64,000 bases of DNA from Kribbella caucasensis (GCF_004361855.1 NZ_SNWQ01000008.1:62001-126000), one strand, 5' to 3'; shown: positions 35,005 to 43,795, numbered from the stretch's first letter. Notes: generated by a model from the letters alone, not told the origin. Numbers and translations are program-made.

Positions 35005-35079
35005 CGTCGCGACTGGCGCGTGAGGTGGAGAACCACCGGGGAGCGAAATCACGCCGGCACCGTGCGCCTGGGTGCCGCG
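35005..35079 (+). promoter_or_regulatory. ZTP (pfl) riboswitch upstream of glyA
   Basis: The conserved ZTP aptamer words are all present in order: GCGACTGGCG, the hairpin GGTGG-AGAA-CCACC followed by GGGGAGCG, and after a variable linker the second domain GCCGGCACC-GTGCGCCTGGG. ZTP riboswitches sense AICAR phosphates that build up when 10-formyl-tetrahydrofolate runs short, and turn on one-carbon genes. glyA, directly downstream, is a classic target. The ribosome-binding site AGGAGAGA lies at 35092-35099. Confidence 0.92.
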
Positions 35080-35107
35080 AACGAGCAACCTCAGGAGAGA
35101 GACGACG

Positions 35108-36556
35108 ATGACTCAACCCTTCGATGCTGCCGCGGCGTCGGCCGCGTACCGCAACGCGCTCGAGGTGATCGGCGCGGTGGAGCCCACCATCGCCGGTGCG
35201 ATCAGGGCCGAACTGGCCGACCAGCGATCCTCGCTGAAGCTGATCGCCAGCGAGAACTACGCCTCCCCCGCCACCTTGCTGACGATGGGCAACTGGCTGT
35301 CCGACAAGTACGCCGAGGGCACCATCGGGCACCGCTTCTACGCCGGCTGCCAGAACGTCGACACCGTCGAGCAGACCGCCGCCGACCACGCGACGGCCCT
35401 GTTCGGCGCACCGCACGCCTACGTCCAGCCGCACTCCGGGATCGACGCCAACCTGGTCGCCTTCTGGGCGATCCTGGCCCAGCGGATCGAGTCACCCGCG
35501 CTCGCCGAGGCCGGCGCCAAGCACGTCAACGACCTGACCGACGAGGACTGGGCCAAGCTCCGCAAGGCGCTCGGCGACCAGAAGATGCTCGGGATGTCGC
35601 TGGATGCGGGCGGCCACCTGACGCACGGATTCCGGCCGAACATCTCCGGCAAGATGTTCCACCAGAGCTCGTACGGCACCGACCCGGAGACAGGGCTGCT
35701 GAACTACGACGAGGTCGCCAGGACCGCGCGTGAGTTCAAGCCGCTGATCCTGATCGCCGGCTACTCGGCCTACCCGCGCAAGATCGATTTCGCCAAGATG
35801 CGCGAGATCGCCGACGAGGTCGGCGCGACGCTGATGGTCGACATGGCCCACTTCGCCGGTCTGGTCGCCGGCAAGGTGTTCACCGGCGACTTCGACCCGG
35901 TCCCGAACGCGCACGTCACCACGACCACCACGCACAAGTCGCTCCGCGGCCCGCGCGGCGGCATGGTGCTCTGCCAACCCGAGTACGCCGACGCGGTCGA
36001 CCGTGGCTGCCCGATGGTGCTGGGTGGCCCGCTGAGCCAGACGATGGCGGCGAAGGCGGTAGCGCTCGCCGAGGCCCGTCAGCCCTCCTTCCAGACGTAC
36101 GCGCAGGCCGTCGCGGACAACGCGGTCACGCTGGCCGAGGGCCTGATGAAGCGTGGCGTCAAGCTCGTCACGGATGGCACGGAGAACCACCTGGCGCTGC
36201 TCGACGTCTCGCCGTACGGGATCACCGGGCGGCAGGCCGAGTCGGCGCTGCTGGACGCCGGCATCGTCACCAACCGCAACGCGATCCCGCGCGACCCGAA
36301 CGGCGCCTGGTACACCTCGGGCGTCCGGATCGGTACGCCGGCGCTGACCACCCGCGGCTTCGGGGCGGACGAGTTCGACCGGGTCGCGGAGCTGATCGTC
36401 GACGTGCTGTCCAGCGTCACCCCGACGACCACCTCGGCCGGGGCGCCGTCGAAGGCGAAGTACGTGCTCGCCGACGGCGTCGCCGACAAGGTCCACGCGG
36501 CCTCCGCCGAGATCCTCGACAAGCACCCGCTGTACCCGGGCCTCGAGCTCAGCTGA
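35108..36556 (+). CDS. glyA: Serine hydroxymethyltransferase
   Basis: 482 residues from ATG 35108 with AGGAGAGA upstream. PLP lysine in [44 protein letters not shown] and [12 protein letters not shown] are typical. It is longer than the usual 420 residues because of an insert of about 60 residues after [16 protein letters not shown] (around 125-185). It converts serine plus tetrahydrofolate to glycine plus methylene-tetrahydrofolate. Controlled by the ZTP riboswitch and ended by a strong hairpin. Confidence 0.97.
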   Translation: MTQPFDAAAASAAYRNALEVIGAVEPTIAGAIRAELADQRSSLKLIASENYASPATLLTMGNWLSDKYAEGTIGHRFYAGCQNVDTVEQTAADHATALFGAPHAYVQPHSGIDANLVAFWAILAQRIESPALAEAGAKHVNDLTDEDWAKLRKALGDQKMLGMSLDAGGHLTHGFRPNISGKMFHQSSYGTDPETGLLNYDEVARTAREFKPLILIAGYSAYPRKIDFAKMREIADEVGATLMVDMAHFAGLVAGKVFTGDFDPVPNAHVTTTTTHKSLRGPRGGMVLCQPEYADAVDRGCPMVLGGPLSQTMAAKAVALAEARQPSFQTYAQAVADNAVTLAEGLMKRGVKLVTDGTENHLALLDVSPYGITGRQAESALLDAGIVTNRNAIPRDPNGAWYTSGVRIGTPALTTRGFGADEFDRVAELIVDVLSSVTPTTTSAGAPSKAKYVLADGVADKVHAASAEILDKHPLYPGLELS

Positions 36557-36566
36557 CGTCCTTTTG

Positions 36567-36602
36567 CGGAAGCGCCTCATCCGGTTGGGTGAGGCGCTTC
36601 CG
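36567..36602 (+). terminator. Hairpin terminator of glyA
   Basis: A 13-base perfect stem CGGAAGCGCCTCA/TGAGGCGCTTCCG closes a 10-base loop, starting 10 bases after the glyA stop. Confidence 0.85.
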
Positions 36603-36645
36603 TGTTCCCACAACGATCACAATTTTCCGATACATCGCATTCCAG

Positions 36646-36651
36646 TAGTGT
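36646..36651 (+). promoter_or_regulatory. -10 element of a leaderless promoter (MarR-like gene)
   Basis: TAGTGT ends six bases before ATG 36658; TTTTCC, 17 bases further up, may be the -35. Confidence 0.5.
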
Positions 36652-36657
36652 GTTGAC

Positions 36658-37134
36658 ATGTCACCGGAACCGTCTCCCGAAGCTGTCAGCCAGTTCGTCG
36701 AACGGTTCGCCGGGGTGCTCGCGAACAGCGGCGTACCGAGCATGTCGGCCCGGGTGATGGGCCGGATGCTGGTCAGCCCGACCGGCACGATGACCGCCTC
36801 CGAGCTGGCCGAGTCGCTGCAGATCAGCCAGCCGGCCGTGTCCGGCGCGGTCCGCCAGTTGCTGCAAGTCTCCTTCATCACCCGCGAACGGCTGCCCGGC
36901 TCCCGCAAGGACCAGTACCGGATCCGCGACGACGTCTTCATGGCCATCCTGGAACGCCGCAACAACGCGCTGTCCGAATGGGAATCCTCCAGCCGAGCCG
37001 GCGCCGACCTCTTCGGTGCAGACACCGAGGTCGGCCGCCGACTGATCGAGGCCGCCGACTTCTTCGCCTTCATCCACAGCGACCTCGACCAACTGATCAA
37101 GAACTGGCGCTCGGAGCACCCCACCACGTCTTAG
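36658..37134 (+). CDS. MarR/GbsR-type transcriptional regulator
   Basis: 158 residues. Winged helix with TASELAESLQISQPAVSGAVRQLLQVSFI at about 45-75 and a wing ERLPGSRKDQYRI. Flanking helices (1-25, 95-150) would form the dimer. The length and helix order fit the MarR/GbsR-like group common in actinobacteria, which often sits beside a drug exporter. No exporter adjoins it here; the gene is single and convergent with an ArsR-type regulator 15 bases away. Confidence 0.88.
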   Translation: MSPEPSPEAVSQFVERFAGVLANSGVPSMSARVMGRMLVSPTGTMTASELAESLQISQPAVSGAVRQLLQVSFITRERLPGSRKDQYRIRDDVFMAILERRNNALSEWESSSRAGADLFGADTEVGRRLIEAADFFAFIHSDLDQLIKNWRSEHPTTS

Positions 37135-37148
37135 GCTGCGGGGCGCGC

Positions 37149-37715
37149 TCAGGGCCGGGCCGGTACGCCGTGGGCGAAGACGTAGACCGCTCTCGCATCG
37201 TCACCGGAGTCCGGCGAATCGGCGTACTCCTGGACCAGTTCACCGATCCGGTCACCGAGCTCGGTGAGCCGCGATGGGGTCAGTGTGACCCAACTCTCGG
37301 TCGAGAACGCGGCCCGGATCCAGCTCTCGTCGTACTTGGCCCGAACGTCGAACCACTCCCGCACCTTCGCCACGTGGCGACCGAGATCCGCCTCCTCCAC
37401 GGTCGCCGCGACGAGCTCGCCGGCCGGGTCTCCACCGGCATCCGCGAACGACCACGTGTACGGCGCCTTGGCGGTCCGCCACCAGCGTTCGCGCCGCGTC
37501 TTCGCCAGCTCGGGAGCCTCCTCGATCACCCCCGCGGCGGCGAGAACCTTCAGGTGGTGACTGATGTTCCCGACCAGCTCGCCGGTCGACGCGGCCAGCC
37601 GGGACGCGGTCGACGGCCCGTCCGCGCCGAGCAGGTCGATCAGCCGGCGACGGAGTGGATGATGGATCGCGGCGATCACCGACGGGTCCGCCGTACGGCG
37701 GTTCACAGGACTCAC
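37149..37715 (-). CDS. ArsR-type winged-helix transcriptional regulator
   Basis: 188 residues from GTG 37715, supported by a leaderless -10 (TAGTGT, seven bases upstream). The N-terminal wHTH is clear (VIAAIHHPLRRRLIDLLGADGPSTASRLAASTGELVGNISHHLKVL). The C-terminal half is a helical domain ending EWFDVRAKYDESWIRAAFSTES, seen in the HTH_20/ArsR-like group; no metal-site cysteines. Two inverted repeats overlap its promoter, so it probably represses itself. Divergent from the sulfate reduction operon, whose regulation it might share. Confidence 0.87.
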   Translation of the reverse strand: MSPVNRRTADPSVIAAIHHPLRRRLIDLLGADGPSTASRLAASTGELVGNISHHLKVLAAAGVIEEAPELAKTRRERWWRTAKAPYTWSFADAGGDPAGELVAATVEEADLGRHVAKVREWFDVRAKYDESWIRAAFSTESWVTLTPSRLTELGDRIGELVQEYADSPDSGDDARAVYVFAHGVPARP

Positions 37716-37722
37716 AACGGCA

Positions 37723-37761
37723 ACACTAATTACCGCAAGACCTCTTGCACAAGAATTCTTG
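37723..37761 (-). promoter_or_regulatory. Promoter and double operator of the ArsR-type gene
   Basis: -10 TAGTGT (37728-37723) with TTGTGC (37752-37747) 18 bases upstream. Two adjacent inverted repeats, CAAGACCTCTTG (37736-37747) and CAAGAATTCTTG (37750-37761), cover the -35 region; they share the half-site CAAGA. This is the layout of a repressor dimer binding twice. Confidence 0.65.
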
Positions 37762-37819
37762 CAGATCACGAATTGAGCGCGAATCAATCTCCACCAGACT
37801 GGTTGACTTAGCCGCATCG

Positions 37820-37834
37820 TGAGATCGCGTCTCA
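37820..37834. promoter_or_regulatory. Palindrome upstream of the cys leader peptide
   Basis: TGAGATCGCGTCTCA, a perfect 5-5-5 inverted repeat 53 bases before the leader peptide. Possible operator for the sulfur operon; no -10/-35 pair could be settled. Confidence 0.35.
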
Positions 37835-37887
37835 GATCGCAGGATTGGGAGTTGAATTATCAGCTGTTGGCGCTGATGGTTGTGGAC

Positions 37888-37980
37888 ATGCGCGCTGCCA
37901 TGACCATCCACCTCGTAGGTCGCATTCATGTCGACCTCGGGCGGATGCGCAGTGCCATCTGTTGTCCTTCGACGTTCTGA
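37888..37980 (+). CDS. Cysteine-codon leader peptide (attenuator uORF) of the sulfate reduction operon
   Basis: 30 residues; an inner ATG at 37900 would give 26. The end reads HVDLGRMRSAICCPSTF, the HVDL-R-SAxC pattern of actinobacterial leader peptides found ahead of sulfur and cysteine genes. Two tandem Cys codons (TGT TGT, 37960-37965) sit near the stop, 137 bases before the sulfite reductase start. Ribosome stalling when Cys-tRNA is scarce would be the signal that raises expression downstream. Mycobacteria use a comparable poly-cysteine uORF. No protein function is expected. Confidence 0.8.
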   Translation: MRAAMTIHLVGRIHVDLGRMRSAICCPSTF

Positions 37981-38116
37981 CAGCCACCCCGCAGGCCGCT
38001 GAGCCCCTGATCACCCCCGATCACCGCTGGGTGCACCGCAGACCGGATCGAATCGACGACGCTTCGAGCTCGGCTCGCGGACGCACCTGTCGCAACCAGA
38101 CAAGGACACGTCCGAG

Positions 38117-39805
38117 ATGACTGGCGTCACCTCTGCCGCCCCCCGCAAGCCTGCCCGTCCCCGCAAAGGCAAGGGCGAAGGCCAGTGGGCGCTCGGCTAT
38201 CGCGAGCCGTTGAACAAGAACGAGGAGAACAAGAAGAACGACGACGGGCTGAACGTCCGCGCCCGGATCGAGAACGTCTACGCCCACCGCGGTTTCGACT
38301 CGATCGACCCCGCCGACCTGCGCGGCCGGTTCCGCTGGTGGGGTCTCTACACCCAGCGCAAGCCCGGGATCGACGGCGGCAAGACCGCGACGCTCGAGCC
38401 CGAGGAGCTGGACGACAAGTTCTTCATGCTCCGGGTCCGGATCGAGGGCGGCCAGCTCAGCACCGAGCAGCTGCGGACGATCGCCGAGGTGTCCAGCACC
38501 TACGCGCGCGACACAGCCGACATCACCGACCGGCAGAACATCCAGCTGCACTGGATCCGGGTCGAGGACGTACCGGCCATCTGGCAGAAGCTCGAAGCCG
38601 TCGGCCTCTACACCACCGAGGCGTGCGGCGACGTCCCCCGCGTCGTCATTGCCAGCCCGGTCGCCGGGATCGCCGCGGACGAGATCATCGACCCGACGCC
38701 TGCCATCGACGACATCGTCGAGAAGTACATCGGCACGAACGAGTTCTCCAACCTGCCGCGGAAGTTCAAGACCGCGATGACCGGCCACCCGTCGCATGAC
38801 GTGGTGCCGGAGGTGAACGACATCGCCTTCGTCGGGGTGGTGCACCCCGAACACGGCCCCGGCTTCGATCTGTGGGTCGGCGGCGGCCTGTCCACCAACC
38901 CGATGCTGGCACAGCGACTCGGTACTTGGATCCCGCTCGAAGAGGTGCACGAGGCCTGGTGGGGCGTCACCAGCATCTTCCGCGACTACGGCTACCGCCG
39001 GCTGCGGACCCGCGCGCGGCTGAAGTTCCTGGTCGCCGACTGGGGCGTCGAGAAGTTCCGCGAGATCCTCGAGGAGAAGTACCTCAAGCGCAAGCTGATC
39101 GACGGGCCCGCGCCCGAGACTCCCGCCGTACAGGGTGACCACGTCGGCGTGCACAAGCAGAAGGACGGCCGGTACTACGTGGGCGTGGCGCCCGTGGTCG
39201 GCCGGGTGTCCGGCGAGACGCTGGCGAAGGTGGCCGATGTGGTCGCCGCGCACGGGTCGGACCGGATCCGGACGACGGCGCAGCAGAAGCTGATCGTGCT
39301 CGACATCGAGGAGTCTCGCGTGGACTCCCTGGTGGCCGCGCTGGACGCGCTCGGTTTCAAGGCGAAGCCGTCGGCGTGGCGGCGGAACACGATGGCCTGC
39401 ACCGGGATCGAGTTCTGCAAGCTGGCGATCGTCGAGACGAAGGCCCGGGCCGCCCAGCTGATCGACGAGCTGGAGGAGCGGATCCCCGACCTGGACGTGC
39501 CGATCACGGTGAACGTGAACGGCTGCCCGAACTCCTGCGCCCGGATCCAGGTCGCCGACATCGGCCTCAAGGGCCAGTTGGTGATGGGTGCCGACGGCAA
39601 GCAGGTTCCCGGTTACCAGGTGCACCTCGGTGGCGGGCTCGGCCTGGACGCCGGGTTCGGCCGCAAGCTGCGCGGCCACAAGGTCACCGCGGAAGGACTC
39701 ACCGACTACGTCGAACGCGTCACCCAGAACTACCTGAAAGAGCGGTCCGAGGGCGAGCGCTTCGCCCAGTGGGTCGTCCGTGCTGACGAGGAGGCTTTGC
39801 AATGA
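38117..39805 (+). CDS. sirA: Ferredoxin-dependent sulfite reductase (nitrite/sulfite reductase family)
   Basis: 562 residues with two ferredoxin-like half-domains and two siroheme-binding halves. The [4Fe-4S]/siroheme cysteines are CTGIEFCKL and NGCPNSCARIQ. RRNTMACTG and the siroheme arginine-rich part TDRQNIQLHWIRVED are present. Position in a cysH-cysD-cysN operon argues for sulfite rather than nitrite as substrate: six-electron reduction to sulfide in the cytoplasm. First structural gene after the leader peptide; its stop overlaps the next start (ATGA). Confidence 0.95.
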   Translation: MTGVTSAAPRKPARPRKGKGEGQWALGYREPLNKNEENKKNDDGLNVRARIENVYAHRGFDSIDPADLRGRFRWWGLYTQRKPGIDGGKTATLEPEELDDKFFMLRVRIEGGQLSTEQLRTIAEVSSTYARDTADITDRQNIQLHWIRVEDVPAIWQKLEAVGLYTTEACGDVPRVVIASPVAGIAADEIIDPTPAIDDIVEKYIGTNEFSNLPRKFKTAMTGHPSHDVVPEVNDIAFVGVVHPEHGPGFDLWVGGGLSTNPMLAQRLGTWIPLEEVHEAWWGVTSIFRDYGYRRLRTRARLKFLVADWGVEKFREILEEKYLKRKLIDGPAPETPAVQGDHVGVHKQKDGRYYVGVAPVVGRVSGETLAKVADVVAAHGSDRIRTTAQQKLIVLDIEESRVDSLVAALDALGFKAKPSAWRRNTMACTGIEFCKLAIVETKARAAQLIDELEERIPDLDVPITVNVNGCPNSCARIQVADIGLKGQLVMGADGKQVPGYQVHLGGGLGLDAGFGRKLRGHKVTAEGLTDYVERVTQNYLKERSEGERFAQWVVRADEEALQ

Positions 39806-39951
39806 GTGAGCGTGCTGCACCGCTGTACTGCCCTTACTGCGGAGACGAGGATCTCCGCCCCTCGGAGGAAGGGCACGGCGCCTGGGAGTGCCGGCCATGC
39901 GCACGGGTGTTCCAGCTGAAGATGATCGGACTGCGGGTGACGGTGGAATGA
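39802..39951 (+). CDS. 49-residue zinc-ribbon protein in the sulfur operon
   Basis: 49 residues, overlapping sirA at its start and cysH at its stop by ATGA at both ends. Two CxxC knuckles, CPYCGDEDL and CRPCARVFQL, 22 residues apart form a zinc ribbon or small iron-sulfur site; little else. Its fixed place between sulfite reductase and cysH suggests a helper of one of them (electron transfer, metal insertion or assembly). I know of similar short unnamed frames in other actinobacterial cys operons, but no function. Confidence 0.85.
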   Translation: MSERAAPLYCPYCGDEDLRPSEEGHGAWECRPCARVFQLKMIGLRVTVE

Positions 39952-40634
39952 GTACGAACCTGAAGACGCTCGCCGAGGAAGCGAATGAACGACTAGCCGA
40001 CGCCTCGGCGCAGGAAGTGCTGGCGTGGGCGCGGGAGACCTTCGGTGACGAACTCGTGGTGACCGCTTCGATGGCAGACGGGGCACTCCCCCACCTGGCG
40101 GCCGAGGCGGCCCCCGGCGTGGACGTGCTCTTCCTCGACACCGGCTACCACTTCGCCGAGACCATCGGCACCCGTGACGCGGTCGCCGCGACGCTGCCGA
40201 TCAACCTGATCAACGCGACCCCGAAGCAGACCGTCGAGGAGCAGGACGCGCAGTACGGCAAGGACCTGTTCGCCCGCGAACCCGACAAGTGCTGCGCGCT
40301 CCGCAAGGTCGAACCGCTGAACCGCGTGCTGTCCGGCTACAAGGCCTGGGTCACCGGCGTCCGGCGGGAAGAGGCCCCGACCCGGGCGAACACCCAGGTC
40401 GTCGAGTACGACGAGAAGCGCGACATGGTGAAACTGAACCCGATCGCGCCGTGGACGCAGGACGATCTCGACGGCTACATCGCCGACAACGGGGTCCTGG
40501 TGAACCTGCTGCAGTACGACGGCTACCCGTCGATCGGGTGCGCGCCGTGCACCCGGCAGGTGGCACCGGGTGAGGATCCGCGCAGTGGGCGCTGGGCCGG
40601 CCAGGGCAAGGTCGAATGCGGGCTGCACACATGA
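39948..40634 (+). CDS. cysH: Adenylyl-sulfate (APS) reductase
   Basis: 228 residues from ATG 39948. PP-loop-like nucleotide site (TASMADGALPHL), substrate-binding LFLDTGYHFAET, and the two cysteine pairs of the [4Fe-4S] type: CCALRKVEPL and CAPCTRQVAPGEDPR, plus the catalytic Cys in the C-terminal ECGLHT. The cluster marks it as APS-using, not PAPS-using, and no APS kinase (cysC) is in the operon, which agrees. It makes sulfite for the reductase encoded upstream, using thioredoxin. Confidence 0.95.
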   Translation: MSTNLKTLAEEANERLADASAQEVLAWARETFGDELVVTASMADGALPHLAAEAAPGVDVLFLDTGYHFAETIGTRDAVAATLPINLINATPKQTVEEQDAQYGKDLFAREPDKCCALRKVEPLNRVLSGYKAWVTGVRREEAPTRANTQVVEYDEKRDMVKLNPIAPWTQDDLDGYIADNGVLVNLLQYDGYPSIGCAPCTRQVAPGEDPRSGRWAGQGKVECGLHT

Positions 40635-41629
40635 CCGCGACGATCGGAACGCCGGTTACCGCACTGCCTACCTTGTCCGCGACGATCGGAGAGTCCGTGC
40701 CCGCCCTTGTCAGCACCGAAGCGCCCGCGAACGGGTCGACCGTGAGCGAGCTCGACGCGCTGGAGAGCGAGTCGATCTTCGTCTTCCGTGAGGTGGCGGC
40801 GGAGTTCGAGCGGCCGGTGATCCTGTTCTCCGGCGGCAAGGACTCGATCGTGATGCTGCACCTGGCCCGCAAGGCGTTCGCGCCGGCCGGGGTGCCGTTC
40901 ACGCTGCTGCACGTGGACACCGGGCACAACTTCACCGAAGTGCTCGACTACCGCGATGCCACGGTCAAGGCGCTCGGGCTGCGGCTCGAGGTCGCCAGCG
41001 TCGAGGACTACATCGCCGATGGCCGGTTGCGCGAGCGCTCGGACGGCACCCGGAACCCGCTGCAGACCGTACCGTTGCTCGACGCAATCAACGGGCACCG
41101 GTTCGACGCCGTCTTCGGCGGTGGCCGCCGGGACGAGGAGCGGGCCCGGGCGAAGGAGCGGATCTTCAGCCTGCGCGACGAGTTCGGCCAGTGGGATCCG
41201 CGCAACCAGCGGCCGGAGCTGTGGTCGCTGTACAACGGCAAGCACCGGCCGGGCGAGCACGTCCGGGTGTTCCCGCTGTCCAACTGGACCGAGCTGGACA
41301 TCTGGAACTACATCGCCCGCGAAGAGATCGCCCTGCCGAGCATCTACTACGCGCACGAGCGGGACGTGTTCGAGCGCGACGGCATGTTGCTTGCCGTTGG
41401 CCCCTACTCGCAGCCGCGGCCGGACGAGACCGTGACCCAGCGGGTGGTCCGGTACCGCACGGTCGGCGACATGTCCTGCACCGGCGCGGTCGCCAGTACT
41501 GCGACGACGCCGGCCGACGTGATCGTCGAGGTCGCGGCGAGCGAGTTGACCGAGCGCGGCGCGACGCGGGCCGACGACCGGGTCAGCGAGGCCGCGATGG
41601 AAGACCGCAAGCGGGAAGGGTACTTCTGA
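40631..41629 (+). CDS. cysD: Sulfate adenylyltransferase subunit 2
   Basis: 332 residues; ATG 40631 overlaps the cysH stop. PP-loop SGGKDSIVMLHLA, then LHVDTGHNF and the substrate loop GGGRRDEERARAKER. It forms APS from ATP and sulfate, driven by GTP hydrolysis of CysN. The N-terminus is extended by about 30 residues compared with E. coli CysD (an Ala/Thr/Ser-rich stretch). The stop shares bases with the cysN start (TGATG). Confidence 0.96.
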   Translation: MTATIGTPVTALPTLSATIGESVPALVSTEAPANGSTVSELDALESESIFVFREVAAEFERPVILFSGGKDSIVMLHLARKAFAPAGVPFTLLHVDTGHNFTEVLDYRDATVKALGLRLEVASVEDYIADGRLRERSDGTRNPLQTVPLLDAINGHRFDAVFGGGRRDEERARAKERIFSLRDEFGQWDPRNQRPELWSLYNGKHRPGEHVRVFPLSNWTELDIWNYIAREEIALPSIYYAHERDVFERDGMLLAVGPYSQPRPDETVTQRVVRYRTVGDMSCTGAVASTATTPADVIVEVAASELTERGATRADDRVSEAAMEDRKREGYF

Positions 41630-42927
41630 TGGGCACGGTTGAGCACACCCTTCTTCGGTTGGCCACGGCTGGATCGGTCGACGACGGCAAGTCCACGCTG
41701 GTCGGCCGGCTGCTGCACGACTGCAAGGCGATCCTCGCCGACCAGATCGCGCACGTGAAGACGGTCTCCGAAGCACGTGGCGGCGACTTCGACTTCGCCC
41801 TGCTGACCGACGGCCTGCGCGCCGAACGCGAGCAGGGCATCACGATCGACGTCGCCTACCGGTACTTCGCCACCGACAAGCGCTCGTTCATCCTGGCCGA
41901 CTGCCCCGGGCACGTGCAGTACACCCGGAACACGGTGACCGGCGCGTCCACCGCGGACGTGGTCATCATCCTGGTCGACGCCCGTCACGGTGTCCTGGAG
42001 CAGACCCGGCGGCACCTTGCCGTGGCCGGCCTGCTCCGCGTGCCGCACGTCGTACTGGCCGTCAACAAGATCGACCTGGTCAACTACGACGAGGCCGTGT
42101 TCAAGGGCATCGCCAAGGACGTCGATCAACTCGCCGACCAGCTCGGGATCGCTGATGTCCAGGCGATCCCGGTCTCCGCGCTGGTCGGTGACAACGTGGT
42201 CGAGCGGTCCGAGCAGACCTCGTGGTACGACGGGCCGACGCTGCTGGAGTTCCTGGAGAACGCGTCCGGGCGGATCGACGTGTCCGGTCAACCGCTGCGG
42301 TTCCCGGTCCAGTACGTGATCCGGCCGCAGACCGACGACGAGTACCGCGACTACCGCGGCTACACCGGGACCGTTGCCTCCGGCACCGTTTCGGTGGGTG
42401 ACCCGGTGATCGTGCTGCCGGCCGGCCGGCGTACCTCGATCGTCGGGATCGACCGCGCGGTGGTCACCGCCACCTCCACGGCCGTCGCCGAGCGCCCGTC
42501 CGCTGTCGCCGGTGAGGCCGTCACCGTGCGGCTCGCCGACGACATCGACGTCGCCCGCGGTTCCGTCATCGTCGCGGCCGACGCCTCTCCCGGCACCCGC
42601 CGGGAACTGTCCGCCACCGTGTGCTGGTTGTCCGAACGCCCGCTGACCGTCGGCGCCCGGCTGCTGATCAAGCACACCACCACGACCGCCCAGGCCATCG
42701 TCACCAAGATCAGCGGCGCCCTGGACCTGGACACGCTCGGAGTCATCGACGCCACCGGGCTCGAACTGAACGACATCGGCAAGGTGCAACTCAAGATCGC
42801 CGCACCGCTGGCCGCCGATCCGTACACCAGCAACAACATCACCGGATCGTTCCTGCTGATCGACGCCCACGACGGGTGGACCCTCGCGGCCGGCATGATC
42901 GACCACGAAGAAGGGGAACCGCTGTGA
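41629..42927 (+). CDS. cysN: Sulfate adenylyltransferase subunit 1 (GTPase)
   Basis: 432 residues, EF-Tu-like. G1 GSVDDGKSTL, G2 region EREQGITIDVAYRYF, G3 DCPGH, G4 NKIDL, then beta-barrel domains 2 and 3. No fused CysC (APS kinase) domain, consistent with an APS-reducing pathway. Forms the ATP sulfurylase complex with CysD. Confidence 0.96.
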   Translation: MGTVEHTLLRLATAGSVDDGKSTLVGRLLHDCKAILADQIAHVKTVSEARGGDFDFALLTDGLRAEREQGITIDVAYRYFATDKRSFILADCPGHVQYTRNTVTGASTADVVIILVDARHGVLEQTRRHLAVAGLLRVPHVVLAVNKIDLVNYDEAVFKGIAKDVDQLADQLGIADVQAIPVSALVGDNVVERSEQTSWYDGPTLLEFLENASGRIDVSGQPLRFPVQYVIRPQTDDEYRDYRGYTGTVASGTVSVGDPVIVLPAGRRTSIVGIDRAVVTATSTAVAERPSAVAGEAVTVRLADDIDVARGSVIVAADASPGTRRELSATVCWLSERPLTVGARLLIKHTTTTAQAIVTKISGALDLDTLGVIDATGLELNDIGKVQLKIAAPLAADPYTSNNITGSFLLIDAHDGWTLAAGMIDHEEGEPL

Positions 42928-43706
42928 CCGCTCCAGCACTTGTGATCCTCGCCCACGGCAGCCGCGACCCGCGCTCGGCCGCCACCGTCCACTCGCTCGT
43001 GAAGTGCCTGCGCGAGCTGCGTGACGACCTGCGGATCGAAGCCTCCTTCCTCGACCACTGCCCGCCCACGCCGTACCAGGTGATCGGCAAACTCGGCTCC
43101 GAAGGCGTCGAAGAGGTCGTCATCCTGCCGCTGCTGCTGTCGAACGCCTTCCACGCCCGGGTCGACGTCCCGGCCGTCGTGGACGAGGCCCGGTCCCGGT
43201 TCCCCGACCTGCGGATCATCGCCTCCGACGTGCTCGGGTACGACGAGACGCTGCTGGACGTGCTCGACCGGCGGATGCGGGCCGAGCTCAAGGACGGCCG
43301 GGTGCGTGAACTCGACGCCCTGGTGCTCGCCTGCGCCGGGTCCAGCGACTCGCAGGCGAACGCGGCCGTGTCCCGGCTGGCCCGCCTCTGGGGTCAGCGG
43401 CACAAGCTCCCGGTCACCGCGGCCTTCACCACCGCCGCGTCACCGAGCCCGGCCGAGGCCGTCCTCCAGTGGCGTCTCGAGGGCCGCCGCCACGTTGCTG
43501 TCGGCTCCTTCTTCCTGGCCCCGGGCGTCCTCCCAGACACGGCTGAGCAAACCGCCCGCAAGGCCGGCGCCGTCGCCGTCTCCCGCCCCCTCGGCGTGAG
43601 CGCCGAAGTCGCCCGCCTGGTCCTCCTCCGCTACGGAGTAGCCGGTCTGGACCTCCTAACCCTGGCCGCCCCAGCTCCTCGCCCCCAGCTGGTACGCACG
43701 GCCTGA
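42924..43706 (+). CDS. Sirohydrochlorin chelatase (CbiX/SirB-like)
   Basis: 260 residues from GTG overlapping the cysN stop. Two chelatase half-domains are visible: N-terminal LAHGSRDPRSA with the metal-binding His, and VILPLLLSNAFHARVDVP with the second His; the second half is more diverged (LACAGSSDSQANA, VGSFFLAPGVLPD). It inserts iron into sirohydrochlorin to make siroheme for the sulfite reductase in this operon. Last gene before a strong terminator. Confidence 0.92.
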   Translation: MTAPALVILAHGSRDPRSAATVHSLVKCLRELRDDLRIEASFLDHCPPTPYQVIGKLGSEGVEEVVILPLLLSNAFHARVDVPAVVDEARSRFPDLRIIASDVLGYDETLLDVLDRRMRAELKDGRVRELDALVLACAGSSDSQANAAVSRLARLWGQRHKLPVTAAFTTAASPSPAEAVLQWRLEGRRHVAVGSFFLAPGVLPDTAEQTARKAGAVAVSRPLGVSAEVARLVLLRYGVAGLDLLTLAAPAPRPQLVRTA

Positions 43707-43714
43707 TCACGTAG

Positions 43715-43748
43715 GGGGCCGGCCGCCAACACCCCTGCGGCCGGCCCC
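43715..43748 (+). terminator. Hairpin terminator of the sulfur operon
   Basis: A perfect 12-base stem GGGGCCGGCCGC/GCGGCCGGCCCC with a 10-base loop, nine bases after the last stop codon. Confidence 0.85.
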
Positions 43749-43795
43749 ATCCCAACCCCTCCTCTGGGCGACCGCCTGCCTGGTTGCGTGCATTT

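Noticed and set aside
38021..40141. Minus-strand frame of 706 codons
   Set aside because: Complement of sirA and cysH; these have complete motif sets on the plus strand.
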